The notes under the pieces were generated by a model, which saw only the letters and a program-made list of their open reading frames with translations, did not search any database and was not told the origin of the DNA. From assembly GCA_039111635.1 (NCBI GenBank), contig JBCAQO010000008.1, positions 2,604,001 through 2,668,000 of the forward strand: a DNA stretch of 64,000 nt. The letters run 5' to 3'. Within the stretch, counting starts at the first letter, position 1. Each line of letters starts with the position of its first letter. The position numbers were made by a program, and so were the translations under genes. The DNA comes from Heterobasidion occidentale. Its lineage: Eukaryota > Basidiomycota > Agaricomycetes > Russulales > Bondarzewiaceae. This document shows, piece after piece, positions 10,409-22,285 of this stretch.

Positions 10409-12424
10409 ATGGCTGCACTGTTACCCCCTCCGAAGCGCCAAAAGGTCTATCATGGCATCCCAGAACCAGTGCCAGAGCTACCAGCGCCGTCTCCAAATAT
10501 CGTCGTCCAATTTGTCTCTGAAGATGATGGCACATCTTTAGCACCGGCCATCAATTTACCTGCAAACGTCTCCAGAGAGGACCTGCAAGTCCTGATCAAC
10601 AGACTCACCTCCAAAGTTAGCCTCGGTTATTTCAGCAGATCCGTGAAGAGCTCTCTAATTTATTCTGTAAGGACGACGACCCCGTCCCTTTCCAATTCCA
10701 CATAACGTTGCCTGCGGACGCTACAAGTGGAGGAGGGCCGACGAGAGTGGTCATAACAAAATCGATCGAGTCAGATGTCCTGTCGCACCCCTCGCACTCT
10801 TTCACACCAGAGGACGTCTTTGTGGTGCATTGCTCGCCGCAGTCTGTGTTTCGAGTGCGGCCGGCGACGCGATGTTCATCGACTTTATCTGGTATGTGTT
10901 TAAAGGAAGGGGAGCTTCTGGCCGATCCTCACATCCCCGCGTCTACAAGGACATACCCCCTATATTATGCGCGTCATTTTCTCCCACCGGAACTCTTCTC
11001 GCGACTGGTTCTGGGGACGCCAACGCGCGTCTGTGGAACTTGTCTACAGAAACGCCATCACACACACTGTCGGGGCACAGAGGCTGGGTTCTGTGTGTAG
11101 AGTGGGAAGCCATGGAGAGGAAACTAGCCACAGGTGGTCACGATAATCAGGTGCGTTATTGTTTCCTCACAAGGCGTGCGTGCCAATCCCGACTTTTTAA
11201 AGGTGCGTATATGGGACCCTAAAACCGGGAAGCCGATTGGAGACGCTCTCAGAGGACACACAAAATGGGTCACCTCCTTGTCATGGGAGCCAATACACAT
11301 GTAAGCATATTGTCCTTGGCGTCGGGTGCCTGGTATCTGAATCTTGACCTAGAAATCCCGCTGCGCCGCGCCTTGCATCATCTTCGAAAGATGGCACCGT
11401 CCGTGTCTGGTCTCTCCTTACCCGCCGAGTCGAGTATACCCTCGGCGGGCATACCGCGAGTGTAAATATTGTACGTTGGGGCGGTGGGGGGTTCAACGGC
11501 AAGGGGGTGCTTTACACTGCGTCCTCCGATCGGACAGTGCGTATCTGGGAAGCTAACAGGGTAAGCTTACTATTTCAAACGAAAGCGTGATACTGATGCT
11601 TTATTCAGGGAAGATTGTTGCACATATTGAAAGACCATGCTCACTGGGTTACCACGCTGGCGTTGAACACGGACTTCGTTCTTCGGACGGGTCCTTTTGA
11701 CCACACAGGAAAGCGGCCAATATCGGATGAAGAGGGTATGATTCCACAGAACATAATTCACGTTTTCTTTCTCATTTGAATCGTAGCGCAATCTCGTGCA
11801 TTAGAACGGTACAACGCTCTAGTCTTGACGACCTCGGAGCTCATGATTTCTGGCTCTGACGATCACACCCTTTTCCTCTGGTCTCTATTCCCCTCTCGCG
11901 CCGCAGACACCTCTAGCTCCGAGCAGGCGGCGGCCAACGGCGGAAAACTGAAGCCTCTTGCTCGTCTCACGGGCCATCAGCGACAGGTGTCTCAGGTCGC
12001 GTTCAGCCCGGACGGCAGATGGGCTGCCAGCGCCGCGTGGGACAACAGTGTCAGGATCTGGGAGGGGCGCACGGGAAAGTTTGTTGCGACGCTGCGAGGA
12101 CACATCGGTGCCGTCTACCGCCTCACTTGGTCTGCGGATTCGAGGCTTCTGGTCAGCGCGAGTAAAGACACTACGCTCAAGGTTCGCACTCAAAATAATC
12201 AGTCCTCCCACGTTGCGAAGGCTTGACGTTTGACTGCCTTAGATCTGGGACCTGAAGACTTACAAGCTAAAAACTGACCTGCCGGGTCATACTGACGAAG
12301 TGTACTGTGTCGACTTCGTTGCCGATAAAATCGTCAGTGGCGGCCGTGATAGAACGGTCAAAATGTGAGTTTTCGATACTACATCTGCAGCTCTTGTCTG
12401 ACTCTCTCCAGATGGAAAAATTAA
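10409..12424 (+). CDS. NLE1: Notchless protein homologue 1 (NLE1/Rsa4), WD40 ribosome-assembly factor
   Basis: Nine exons: 10409-10615, 10672-10891, about 10950-11150, 11203-11300, 11353-11560, 11609-11735, 11787-12181, 12243-12364, 12412-12424. An NLE-type N-terminal ubiquitin-like domain (IVVQFVSEDDG...DVFVVHCSPQ) is followed by an eight-bladed WD40 propeller, with repeats ending RLWNL, VRIWD, VRVWSL, VRIWEA, LFLWSL, VRIWEG, LKIWDL, VKIWKN. Rsa4/NLE1 is the pre-60S substrate of the Rea1/Midasin AAA ATPase (known). The last exon is only 13 nt. One problem: across the second intron the frame matches only if a C-run near 10954-10958 is one base too long. All other junctions are in phase, so an assembly error is likely. 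Confidence 0.9.
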
Positions 12425-12584
12425 TATACATCTGGACTGCGTTTGGAAGTATCCCGCTGTAAAGATGATAGTATGTCAATTGTCATTCTTATCTGATCAT
12501 ATTCTCGAGGAGGTTACAGAGATTGTTGTACGGTGTATACGCCTGCGTTGATAGAAGTAGCTCTTCTGCAGGAACCTACTTTTC

Positions 12585-13565
12585 CTATCCTTCATACGAT
12601 GTGAGACACCCCGAACCCATATCAGACCTGCAATCCCTCGAAACCTCTTTGAAGATATCGTAGTTCGGAGAAGTGGCGCGTTCAGGGGACTTGTAAACAG
12701 CAAATACGATGCCCCAGAACCAGCCTTTGAACTCGTCTTCCAGCAGGATAGACTTCATTTCATGTGCAACTTGCCGGGGCGGACATCCATAGACGCCGCA
12801 TCCCATCGCCGCTATATTCGCATGACGCGTTCACCCTGTATATTCTGAACATACCAGAAGTTAGATGCACCTACCCAAGATAATTGCCTGTTTGCCCCAG
12901 GTTCCGGCCATTCGATACACCAGTCTGATTTTTCCCCTGAAGTCGTCCAAGTCGCGCTCGTTCGCGAGGCTTGTCCCATCTCTCGTAAGTGCTGGATTTC
13001 GGGGCGCTGCTACCGATATCACTGAGACCAGCCTCCGTTCCTCGAGTGGGAGATCGACGCAGTCATGATCGAGATCGTTCTTAAAAACGACGACATCAGG
13101 AGAGAAGATGCCTGCAATGGATCCAGGACCGAGATTCGGCCACGGATAATAACCCTCTTTGAGAGTCGCGTAGAGGGTGGAAGAGTAACACAAGGCCTCC
13201 TCCTGCGCTGGGTAGGTCAAGACGTGAGTGATCTCACATCTCTTGATGCTTACCTGAGTCCTCGTGAACGATTCCATCCAACCACCCGCCCTCTTCTCAT
13301 CACTGGCAAGGTTCAGCACTGCGGTCTTCCCGATGGCCTCAGGAAATCCACGTATCATTTCTCTTGCCGCTGTATATGAGTCTGTCCCCACTACATGCAC
13401 TTTGGTACTCTGTAGACGTGGGCATTTGGTGGGATCGAGTGAGGGCAGTTGATCGCTGACGAAGAACGATCTATCTGATGCGCCCGGCGTAGACGAGATC
13501 ACATCCTGCGTTCGACGAACGGTATCAAGAGCTATTTCACGTCTTCCCTCTGATGTGGATGCCAT
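12585..13565 (-). CDS. DUF2263/TIGR02452 protein, microbial PARG-like (macrodomain-related)
   Basis: Three exons (13565-13254, 13202-12875, 12811-12585) give 288 residues. The signature runs VLNLASDEKRAGGW, QEEALCYSSTLY, FSPDVVVFKND, VISVAAPRNP and AMGCGVYG, which matches the TIGR02452 family, a relative of poly(ADP-ribose) glycohydrolase catalytic domains. ADP-ribose binding or removal is inferred from the family. The two adjacent glutamates of the QEE motif, the expected catalytic pair, are present. Bases 12425-12584 between this gene and NLE1 hold only 3' flanks. An unspliced reading through the 51-nt intron is also open, but the spliced form restores the motif. Confidence 0.87.
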
Positions 13566-13778
13566 CCGACGTCCGTATTATCATGGAGAGGGCCCAAACC
13601 CTCCCAAACCTGGCTGTTTCGATAAGTAAACCTTAAACTTAGGTTAAGGGTCGGAATGACATTTGAGCTATGAAACGACGGGGATACATCATCGCATCGT
13701 ACGGGTATGATACAACGACAATTATAACGCAATAGCAGTACACCAAGGACGAGCAGAAAGATATCGGACGCCAGCGAA

Positions 13779-14779
13779 TCATTCCATCTCGAACAACAAT
13801 ACCTCCGCAATGCTCTCGCCCACATTCCCCACCTTGACTTCACTCCCCGGCAGCGCCAACACGTACAGCCCATCGCCTTCCTTCAGCAGAAGCTCACCCG
13901 CTCCTTCCGCGCTCACACGCACGGTCGCGCCAGTGGCCTCATTGGTGTTATAGCCAGAGGTTTGTACGACATGGATATACGCCTTGCGCGCAGGTTCCTT
14001 CTTCTCCAACGTGTGGGAGAGGGTTGTTCCCAGAGATATGAGAGACGCGTATAGGGAAAGGGGCGAATGGACGGGAGCAGGACCGGGGGCTTCCCGATCC
14101 AGCGAAATTCCCGGAGCAAAGGCGGGCGCAACGACGCGTACAAAGGTGTCCTTCTTCTCTTCGTCCGTGAAGTGTCTAGATGCAGATGTAAGCATCTGCA
14201 GATTGATCGAGAGTGAGGATGATATGAAGGCAGACAGACCTGGTGTAATACGTAGGCTTGAGCCCGGACTGGGAAGGCTTGCTCCAGATCTGCAAGAAGT
14301 GGACTTGTTTGGCGCCATGGGTATGCTCGCTGTGCCGAATCCCAGTCCCAGTCGACGTCATCTGGATATCACCGCGCTTGAGAACTTCTGTGTTTCCAAG
14401 CGAGTCATTACTAACAGGAACATCCCATTCAGCTCGATCTCAAGTTTTCTTCGAGGAAAACGGTACTGACTGTTGAAGCTCCCCAGAGACGACGTATGAG
14501 AAGATCTCGAACTCGCGATGCGGGTGCGTGCCAAACCCGGTCTTGGGCTCGACACGATCTTCGTTGATGACGCGCAAGCATCCAAACGAGCTATGCGCTG
14601 GGTCAAAGTAGCTGCGGGAAGTCCATATCTATAGAATTGCATCGGAGGTGAATATGACGAAGTACGCACTCGGCAAACGAGAACGTGTGGAAGGTCTTCA
14701 ACCACCCATGGTTGGCTTTGCCACGCTCTTGGCTAGGGCGAGGGACAAAGGCAACGGGACCCTTCGTGCTGGTAGACAT
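13779..14779 (-). CDS. Pirin-family protein (cupin)
   Basis: Four exons (14779-14670, 14611-14471, 14410-14240, 14175-13779) give 272 residues, all in phase. The metal-binding cupin motifs are visible: FGTHPHREFE near residue 66 and GIRHSEHTHG near residue 110. Pirins are bicupins with a metal in the N-terminal domain; some have quercetinase activity or act as nuclear cofactors, and none of this can be assigned here. The frame is open upstream of the ATG and looks like a targeting leader, but contains no ATG, so 14779 is taken as the start. Confidence 0.92.
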
Positions 14780-14961
14780 ACCGGACTTGGCTGAATAGTG
14801 TCGGGGCGACTGTGAGGGTAGAAGTTTGATATTCCGGACAACGGGAGGTGAAGCTGCCGATCGGAGGAGACTAAGCGGGGATAGTGCAGGTAGCTTGTGT
14901 GGATGCCCAAATAGCTTGTGTGAGGGGATGAAGACTGTGCCCCTCTTCAGATTCAAAGTCC

Positions 14962-14973
14962 ATTTTATATATA
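14962..14973 (-). promoter_or_regulatory. TATA box of the pirin gene
   Basis: TATATATAAAAT on the minus strand, about 185 bp upstream of the pirin ATG, leaving room for a 150-nt leader. It is the only strong TATA element in this flank. Confidence 0.5.
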
Positions 14974-15414
14974 CGCGCCAGGAGGCAGGTGTGAACCGCA
15001 CGTCTGGAAAAGGAGACGATCAGGAAACCGTATGTCGGGGGAGCTTACGAAGCGCAGGATAAAGTTTCCTAACTAGGCTACTACCCGCCCACGACAGTCG
15101 GCGACGGTGGAGAGGCAGATGCCCAAGTCGGACCTGCGATTACAGAGAATGCAAGGAAATCGCATTGGCTGGTAATTGCGGAGAACGACAGTGCAGAATG
15201 GTGAATAACATATGACTCTATCCAATGACTTGTTCGCAAACTGCCAAGCGACACTGAAGAGGATCACGGCTTCAAGGAAATCATCTTCAGGCATGTGGGT
15301 AGTGATACAAAATATGTGCGAGGATAGCAACACGACGAGAATTGATCAGTCGCTTCAGTTTGCCTGGGCAAGCGAATAAAGGGCTAGAATTATGATAAGC
15401 AAGATATCGCTGGA
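14974..15414. other. Intergenic region, nothing recognised
   Basis: Upstream flank of the pirin gene and 3' flank of the RabGAP gene, both on the minus strand. No protein-like frame, RNA or repeat is apparent. Confidence 0.5.
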
Positions 15415-18400
15415 TTATTTGACTGGCTCTGCATTGATTAAATCTACAGCACATAAAAACACGATCAGTCGATTGAACTTTTGAAGAATGAAGACGACTG
15501 ACCCTTTGCGAGCTGCTTGTCAGCGTCTGTGAGGCCGGAATCGTGCGCCTCTAGGAATGCATCGACCTATGCAAGTCATCAGTAAGCCAAACCACCAACC
15601 TATCTGAGGTGTTGACAAACCTCGTCCATGACTCCGTCATCCTCATCGTCCTCTTCCTCCTCGTCTTCGTCATCCTCATCATCCTTCGCATCATCAATTG
15701 CGAACGGCGTCCTCTCCATCAATGCGGCATTTGCAGCCTCTACCAGCGCCATAGGCGGCATCGGGCTCAATTGCGCTGCCCCATCCACATCGCTCGTACC
15801 CTTGGTATCTACGCTCAGCGCTTTTGCTCCGGAAGAAGGTATCGATAGGGTTGAGTCGCTCGCAACGACAGTGCTAGTCGTGCTGGGTGAGAGACTCGAC
15901 TTGGACGGCGACCGGCGCATAGAGGGCATCAACAGTGACTCGCGCGCCCGCGGTTCTTCGACAGATGTGTATCGCCCGATGGATGGACGATGGATGACTT
16001 GATGCTTCCCGATCGTCTTGCCGAGCTCATCGCTGAATTTATTGAACAGCTTCTTGTTGTCGTCCGACGCGATGTTCGACCAAAGTCCACCGAGGAACCC
16101 GCTGTTGGACGGCGGCAGCTCCATCAAAGGCACTGGCTCCAATCTGAACGAGGCCGAGAGGTCGGTTTCGAAGAACGACTCGAGTACCTCATCCGCGAGG
16201 ACGACCATCCGGAAGGTGGCGAGGTTGAGATAAGGTTGATTAGACTCGATTTGTGAGGAAGTCTCTCCTTCTTCCTCGCCCTCCGATCTAGGAAGCAGAG
16301 CATCTCCGTATTCGAAGGCATTTGACATGAATCGACTGATGGCGCCAAGATACGCATCGCCAATCTCAAACCTGAATATAAACTGATACATAGTTAGAAT
16401 TGAACAAGATGAGGTGGAAGAAACCGATGGAACCAGAACGCACCAGCATGGATTCGGACAGTGTGAGAACCTCATCCTTGGTGAGAAATCCATCCTTGTT
16501 TTTGTCGTGCAGGTTGAAGAACCATTCAATGTTCTCCATGAGGTCGTTGAACATCACACCGTCGAGACCGGACACAAGGTCCTGAGGTAGATCGTGAGAA
16601 AATATTCAGAGGCGAGGGCAGAGGACATACTTGTAGAGACAATGAGCCACGATATGAAGTATCCCAGAAGTAGAACAAACGGTCGATGAATTCATGTTCT
16701 GCAACTTCTCGATCCACTCGTTGCTGGTCAAAAAAAATATTGAGGCTTGATCTCACGGGCAGGCGAGGCGACACATACCTGGAATCCATTTGTGACTATC
16801 TTCTCATCTCTCGCCCATGTCGCTATTTCGCTCAGGAAGACTCTGAAAGTCTTGAGCTCAATCCTGGTCTCAGGCCTTTCCTCCACTGCATCTTTGGTTG
16901 TCAATAACGATGGTGGTGGTTGAATCGCCACGGGAGGCGGCTCTATGCAAACCGCCTTGAACAGAGCATCGTAAATGAACCCCGCTTGGTCCTTCGTGAA
17001 CCTCTCAAGCGTCTTCAAGTTCCGGATGGCCGAACGCTTCGAGAACGACTCGATGCTAGCGATGATCTCGTTGCGGAATTTGCGACGCTCAGCCTGGATC
17101 GTCTCATCGGTGATGATAGCAAATTCACGGAACGATACAAGAAGAAGCTCCTGGAACCGAGTGATTGCGCGAGCGCGCGGGTCGGTAGAGTGTGGATGCG
17201 CGGATTCCCCCAGAGAACTGAAGTAATCGCGCATTAAGCTGATGGACTAAACTCGTTAGTTATAGTCTTCGTGATCAACTTCTGCTAATATACGCACTGG
17301 ATGAAACCTCCATCATCCTGGATCTGGAGAAGTTTCTCGCCGTTGATCTTCAATATGGCTGGCAAATGAATGTTTGCTTTGTTGCTCTCCGAGAGCAAAA
17401 TGACAAGACTAACCTAGCCTAAATCGAAATAAGTTGACCGAGTGGTCTGAGTACTACTGTCACTCACCCGACTTGGAACAGGACCTTCGGGCCCATGCAG
17501 AAAAAGCAATCGACTATCCGAAATGCAAACACCATAGGCATGCTGTTGATGAACCTGGAGGCCAATCAACGAACAATTGTCAGGTTTGCTGCAACAAAGA
17601 CTCACAAGCTGAGGAACCATGGCAAGGATGCAACAGAAAGCTGAACATCCACTTCTGTGAAGTGATCATGAAGGATCGGCAGACATCGGGCAACCAGTGA
17701 CTCGAATACCCGCTGATCCAAGAGTGTTCCATGCATCGACATACTACCCATAGTATGTCAGCATGAAATCACGTACGCACTTCCTAACATACCTGTAATA
17801 TCCTGGTAGCAAACGATCACAGATGACTTCCAGAAGCCAGAACGCTTGCTCCTCTGACATATAGCTATATACTCATGAAGGTTTACTCACGACGAGGATG
17901 GAGGACAAAGTGACTCTCACATGAGAATGGCCGCCGCAAGGATGTTCATGGCCTATAAGAATTTTTGCTCTCTCCTATGGAACTTGAAGAAACAAAACGC
18001 GCTAACCTGACAATATCCTGTCTCGGGATTCTTAAACGAGTACGCCTGCAGCACTCTCCTGAGTGCTCCAATTCCATCTTCGGACTGGTATGCGGAATAC
18101 TCGGGTAAACTTCGGTGCAGATCCTTCTCAATCTCTTCAGTGCTTGTATTGATGCGGCCCTTGTTTTCTTCGAGTATGCGCTCGTAGACACCAGGATTGT
18201 AAAATCGGAGGAATATAGAACCGGAAAGAGTCTCCCACATTTCACCTCGTAGGCGATTGGGCAAGCCTACCTGTACGAGACGCGTGCTTTGTGGGTAGCG
18301 CAGAAGCGTAAGGTGACGACCATGGACTTGGAAATAGTGATCAGAACATTATTTTATGTCATGTAGAACGAGACAAGGACTCACCCTTGAGGTAGTTCGC

Positions 18401-19262
18401 CCATAGCTTTGTCTTGGATGCCTCACGCAACCTGCCAATCAAAAGAATATATCCCGCCAGCGTCGAATTGAAACCCAAGGCACTCACTTTTTTGGGTCAC
18501 CAGGAAACTTGAATTTAAGCCCTAGTCCCCCGTGAAAGGAACGTGTGCTAGTAAATCCATCCGCTACCGCTTCACCCCCGTCAATCAGACTTCCGTCCTC
18601 CCTTTCGTTATCAGCGACAGTGGACGAGCCGGAAACGAGGTTTTCTGTATAACATGTCTTGGCGAATCCCTTGACAGACTTCATCTTTCCAGCCTGCAAT
18701 TCTGCTTTGAGTGCATCCCGCAGCAGGGAACAGAAGAGATCCGCGGTCGGACGGAGAGATGTTAGCTGGACGATCTGTAGAACATGCAGCAAGTCATTGG
18801 CGGGATACGTATCACAAGAGCAGCGTGCCGACGTACGATCTTCATCCCATGCCATAAAGAAAGGCTGAGCGCGTATATACCGGCGCGAGCATTCAAGCGC
18901 TCGACGCGACGGACTGTGCATAGTGGAATGGTGAATCTGACAGACTTGCGATCTAAGCTCACAAACGCCAGGTATGGCGGCAAAAGGTGCAGTTTACCAG
19001 CCTGATGCGGACTTCATTAGCTTCCACCGACCATGGCAGGGCTATGATATCGTTCCACTGGAAGCCGACTCACGTAGGAGTCCTCCTCGCCATGCACGCC
19101 CAAGCTCAACACAGCACTGATCTCCATAGACTCGTGCCCCTCATTGGGCCCCGTCTCGCTCGCAGCTTTGACATGTTCGTGAGGGATTGCGAAGAACAGC
19201 TGAGTCTGCTGGTCCTTGTCTGGCTCTTTAAAGTTACGAAGTTGTGTAGATATCGTGGCCAT
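15415..19262 (-). CDS. Rab GTPase-activating protein with GRAM, TBC and EF-hand (TBC1D8/9, Gyp2/Mdr1-like)
   Basis: Seventeen exons on the minus strand give 982 residues with every junction in phase: 19262-19074, 19001-18837, 18774-18488, 18431-18385, 18326-18007, 17952-17921, 17864-17793, 17743-17606, 17554-17468, 17418-17414, 17358-17298, 17238-16779, 16723-16631, 16581-16444, 16382-15621, 15566-15503, 15443-15415. Order: N-terminal [18 protein letters not shown]-like region ([13 protein letters not shown], residues about 64-150), TBC domain from about 245 with catalytic IEKDLHR (arginine finger) and GYCQ (glutamine finger), EF-hand [12 protein letters not shown] near 678, then an acidic low-complexity tail. 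Both catalytic fingers are present, so GAP activity toward a Rab in membrane traffic is expected. The tenth exon is only 5 nt (GCTAG). Confidence 0.92.
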
Positions 19263-19540
19263 TTCGTCGCCGAGTCAGTGCTGCCTCGCACGTGTGATTA
19301 TGTCCTGTATTCTCCTATACCGAATGGTAGACGCGAAGAGTCTGAACGAAATATGCTGTCCAGTCAGCGAAGGGTGGCCGTAAGGGTCATCAGCAGTGGC
19401 TGTTCGGGCTTACAAGCCGGTTTGAGTCTGCGCGTGGGTTTCACACCAGTGACCACGACGCCGAAAATAGGTTATGTAAGTTCAAGTCACTTTCCTCACC
19501 AACTCAACAATCATCACGTTCGTGGGTCACCAAAGTGTCC

Positions 19541-21332
19541 ATGGGCCTCTTCAGACTGCCAATAGAGCTGATCCTGAGGATATTGGAGGATCTTGACTAT
19601 CGATCTATCCTTACATGCAAACGGGTGAGTTCTTATTCACACCCAATTTCAGGCGCACACCGCTGATCATCGCCGCAAACCTTCACTGTAGGTATGTCAC
19701 AGAATGAATGTCTTGATCGATCAGTCGACGGCGCTACGATACGTAGTCGCACTGGCGGCTGCTGGTCAACAAGACGGCTCGTCCGGTCACCTAAGCACAG
19801 TAGAACGGCTACAGGTGCTAACTAGGTACGGGGATGCCTGGAGAGAACTAAAATGGACAGAGCACACATGCGTTCCAACTCAAGATGGGGGGGCTTGGGA
19901 GCTATATGGAGGCGTCTTCGCAGAATGCTCCGAGGATCGGAAAACGCTATTCTTTAGGCAGTTGCCCTCCCGTTTGAGAGGAATTGAAGCCCGCGAATGG
20001 AGAGTTGATGTCGGATTTCGTGTCTGCGATTTTACAATGGATCCGTCTCAAGATTTTCTTGTTGCATTGCAGTACGTCGCATCGCGTTTGTTGAAGGCAA
20101 GGTCAAGTTCTAATGCCAGTGGGTCTCTATCAGAGTCCACTCATCTACCGGAAAATGTGAAGTACATCTACACGCAATGTCGTCGGGCAACGCCCATCCT
20201 GCAGCATATGATGCGTCTGTTTTGGAGCACACCATCACAGATCTGGAGGGGGAGTGGGGGTATGACATCGTCATAAACGGTGATCGTCTCGGCGTTATGT
20301 TCACAGACACAGACAGAAGTGCCGATAGCGAGTTTGTGGTTTGGAATTGGAAATCGGGCAAAATCTTGATGGTCACATCCTACATTCTCTTCCTCATGGC
20401 CCGAAATTCTCTGACGCCTATGCTACCTTTCACAGTGGTTGATGGGAGATGACATCAGGTCATTCGTGTTCCTCGATGAACGCTTCGTCATGGTCGCCCG
20501 CATCATTGACAGGAATCCATTGGCTGATAACCCTAATTTAGCAGTCTACGACTTAGATGCAATGCATTCCGAACAAATCAACATTCGCGACGTACCGTAT
20601 CGATGCGCTTTTACCCTCCCTGAAATGGGCCCAAGCACCATTCTACAAGACCTTCTCATTCGCTCAGATCCTGCGCCTAACTGGCAGCCGAGGCGAGACC
20701 TGACCGTTCCCTTTCACGCCATGCACGCGGAGCGACTCTTCATCATAACGATGTTCGCCTTCGTCATATCTCCGAGGCGAAATAATCTGCGAGCACTGGA
20801 TCTGTTTGTCAGCTCGCACTTTTTCCTGGAGCGCGCCCGCGACCCACGCGCAGACACATTGTCCTGGAGTCAATGGGGCCCTCATTACAGCCGCGCAGTG
20901 GTCCGCAGCAAACCAAACCAGACGGATTGGGTCTGCTACATTTTCGGGATGAGGTTCATCAACCCCCAGCCTGTTGGACGCCGCCCTGATAAAAAATTCG
21001 AATTCTGGACTTCCATCCAGCAAGAGTTGACCAAGTCAGGCGCGGAGAGTTGTCAGAAGGATGGGAGGTGGTCACTGCTGAGACTGGCATTTCTCGGGAC
21101 TGGCTGCAGTCCGTACCTCTGAAAACTAACCTCCCCTACCTCGTCAAAGAAATCTCACTGCCTCTTCATGCTGCTACTGACGGTTTGATATCTCTGATGA
21201 TCAGTGAGGATACATTGATTGCTCTCGAAGAAGTATGTGGTTTGACTTATGTCTTTAGTCTGTCGACTTACTGATGACATCAAATGACAGCCTTTCTTTG
21301 CACCTAGGAAGATGCATTTGTGGACATTTTGA
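19541..21332 (+). CDS. F-box domain protein
   Basis: Five exons: 19541-19624, 19692-20071, 20134-20371, 20436-21232, 21291-21332. The N-terminus MGLFRLPIELILRILEDLDY is a classic F-box, the Skp1-binding end of an SCF ubiquitin-ligase receptor. The remaining 500 or so residues form a substrate-recognition region without recognisable repeats, typical of the large agaricomycete F-box families. The frame breaks once: near 21030 (FWTSIQQELTK to VRRGELSEGWEVV) a single G seems missing. With that base restored the exon length is a multiple of three and the rest reads to a natural stop. Substrate unknown. Confidence 0.82.
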
Positions 21333-21805
21333 CCTTTGCAGCGTTCATGACGCTACATTTAAACTACAAACCAGGGTGAAATGATGATATCTCTGTTCCG
21401 CAACCAGTTTCGAACGAGAACCTGAATCACTTGGCGGCACGCTCATTCAACTCGAGGGTGAGCTTAGCATGAAAACAAACATCGATACTGTAGACAAAGC
21501 GGATGGTGGTATGGTGAATTTACCTAGGAGCAGTGGTTAATGTAGCAAACATACAGGCAGCAGATGGAGGAGAGTGGATGTGCGTATCTGCAAAAGATGA
21601 GTACAGTGAAGGAATACAGTATGTACGTTGGCGAGATGACGACGGAAGGGATGGCTGATGGTTGTTGAACGTAAAAAGAAGTACAATGATATAATTCAGG
21701 CGTAGATATTTTTGGAGTAGGACGGTGTGATGATGATGGATCTGTGGGTAAGTATACAAAGATTGGGAGTATTCCGCCGTGCTCCGTCAGCTCGAGGTAA
21801 ATGAC
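21333..21805. other. Intergenic, no gene supported
   Basis: 3' flanks of two convergent genes. Bases near 21640-21740 are AT-rich. No convincing coding frame or RNA. Confidence 0.5.
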
Positions 21806-22285
21806 TCAAGCGTCGCCATCAACGTCCTCCGCGGCAACGACGCACGAGAGACGGCTAGGCACGTATGTCTTCGGGCCTGTAGAAGGAAGAGGCCGGTGCA
21901 TAGGGCGCACATGCGCACGATTGAGAAGGAGGCGCGCAAATGCGTGGTCACGGAAGTTGCGCTCAGAGACGGGCGTGAGCGGTTGCGCAGGGCCCTTGGC
22001 AGCCGATGCAGGCAACAAGCGGGGCGCTCTCTTGCAAGGGAAGAGGATTTCGGCATGGAGATCGACCAGCGCATTTTCGGACGTGATGTGTGCAGAACGT
22101 TTTACGGTGAACGGTTGGCGGAGTGAAGATGCTGCACGGCGAGGGCGCGGGGCAACGGGAATAGAGAAGGTGATGGTGCGCACTGGGCGTGCTACTGAGC
22201 GCACTGCGCGGTAAGCAGTGGTGATGCTCGCAGCATGCATATGAGCAGAAGAGAATGCGGATGACGACTGCTGGGTGGCTATCAT
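21806..22285 (-). CDS. Unrecognised Ala/Arg-rich protein, 159 residues
   Basis: A single frame from the ATG at 22285 to a stop at 21806. It is basic and rich in Ala, Arg, Ser and Pro; the N-terminus (MIATQQSSSAFSS, then RAVRSVARPVRTITF) could be a mitochondrial presequence. No domain is recognised. The frame is also open upstream of the ATG. Overlapping plus-strand frames exist because of the GC content, so this is a modest-confidence hypothetical gene. Confidence 0.4.
   Translation of the reverse strand: MIATQQSSSAFSSAHMHAASITTAYRAVRSVARPVRTITFSIPVAPRPRRAASSLRQPFTVKRSAHITSENALVDLHAEILFPCKRAPRLLPASAAKGPAQPLTPVSERNFRDHAFARLLLNRAHVRPMHRPLPSTGPKTYVPSRLSCVVAAEDVDGDA

Noticed and set aside
10616..10635. 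A 20-nt intron in NLE1
   Set aside because: Too short to splice; the 56-nt intron 10616-10671 uses the same donor, has a CTAAT branch-like sequence, and keeps phase.
13203..13253. Reading the DUF2263 gene without its first intron, since the frame stays open
   Set aside because: The unspliced form inserts 17 residues inside the conserved TQEEALC motif; the 51-nt GT-AG intron restores it in phase.
15628..16002. Ser-rich plus-strand frame
   Set aside because: Complement of the acidic Asp/Glu tail of the RabGAP gene.
21779..22214. Plus-strand frames of 115 and 137 codons
   Set aside because: Arg-rich shadows of the minus-strand frame 22285-21806 caused by GC-rich codons.
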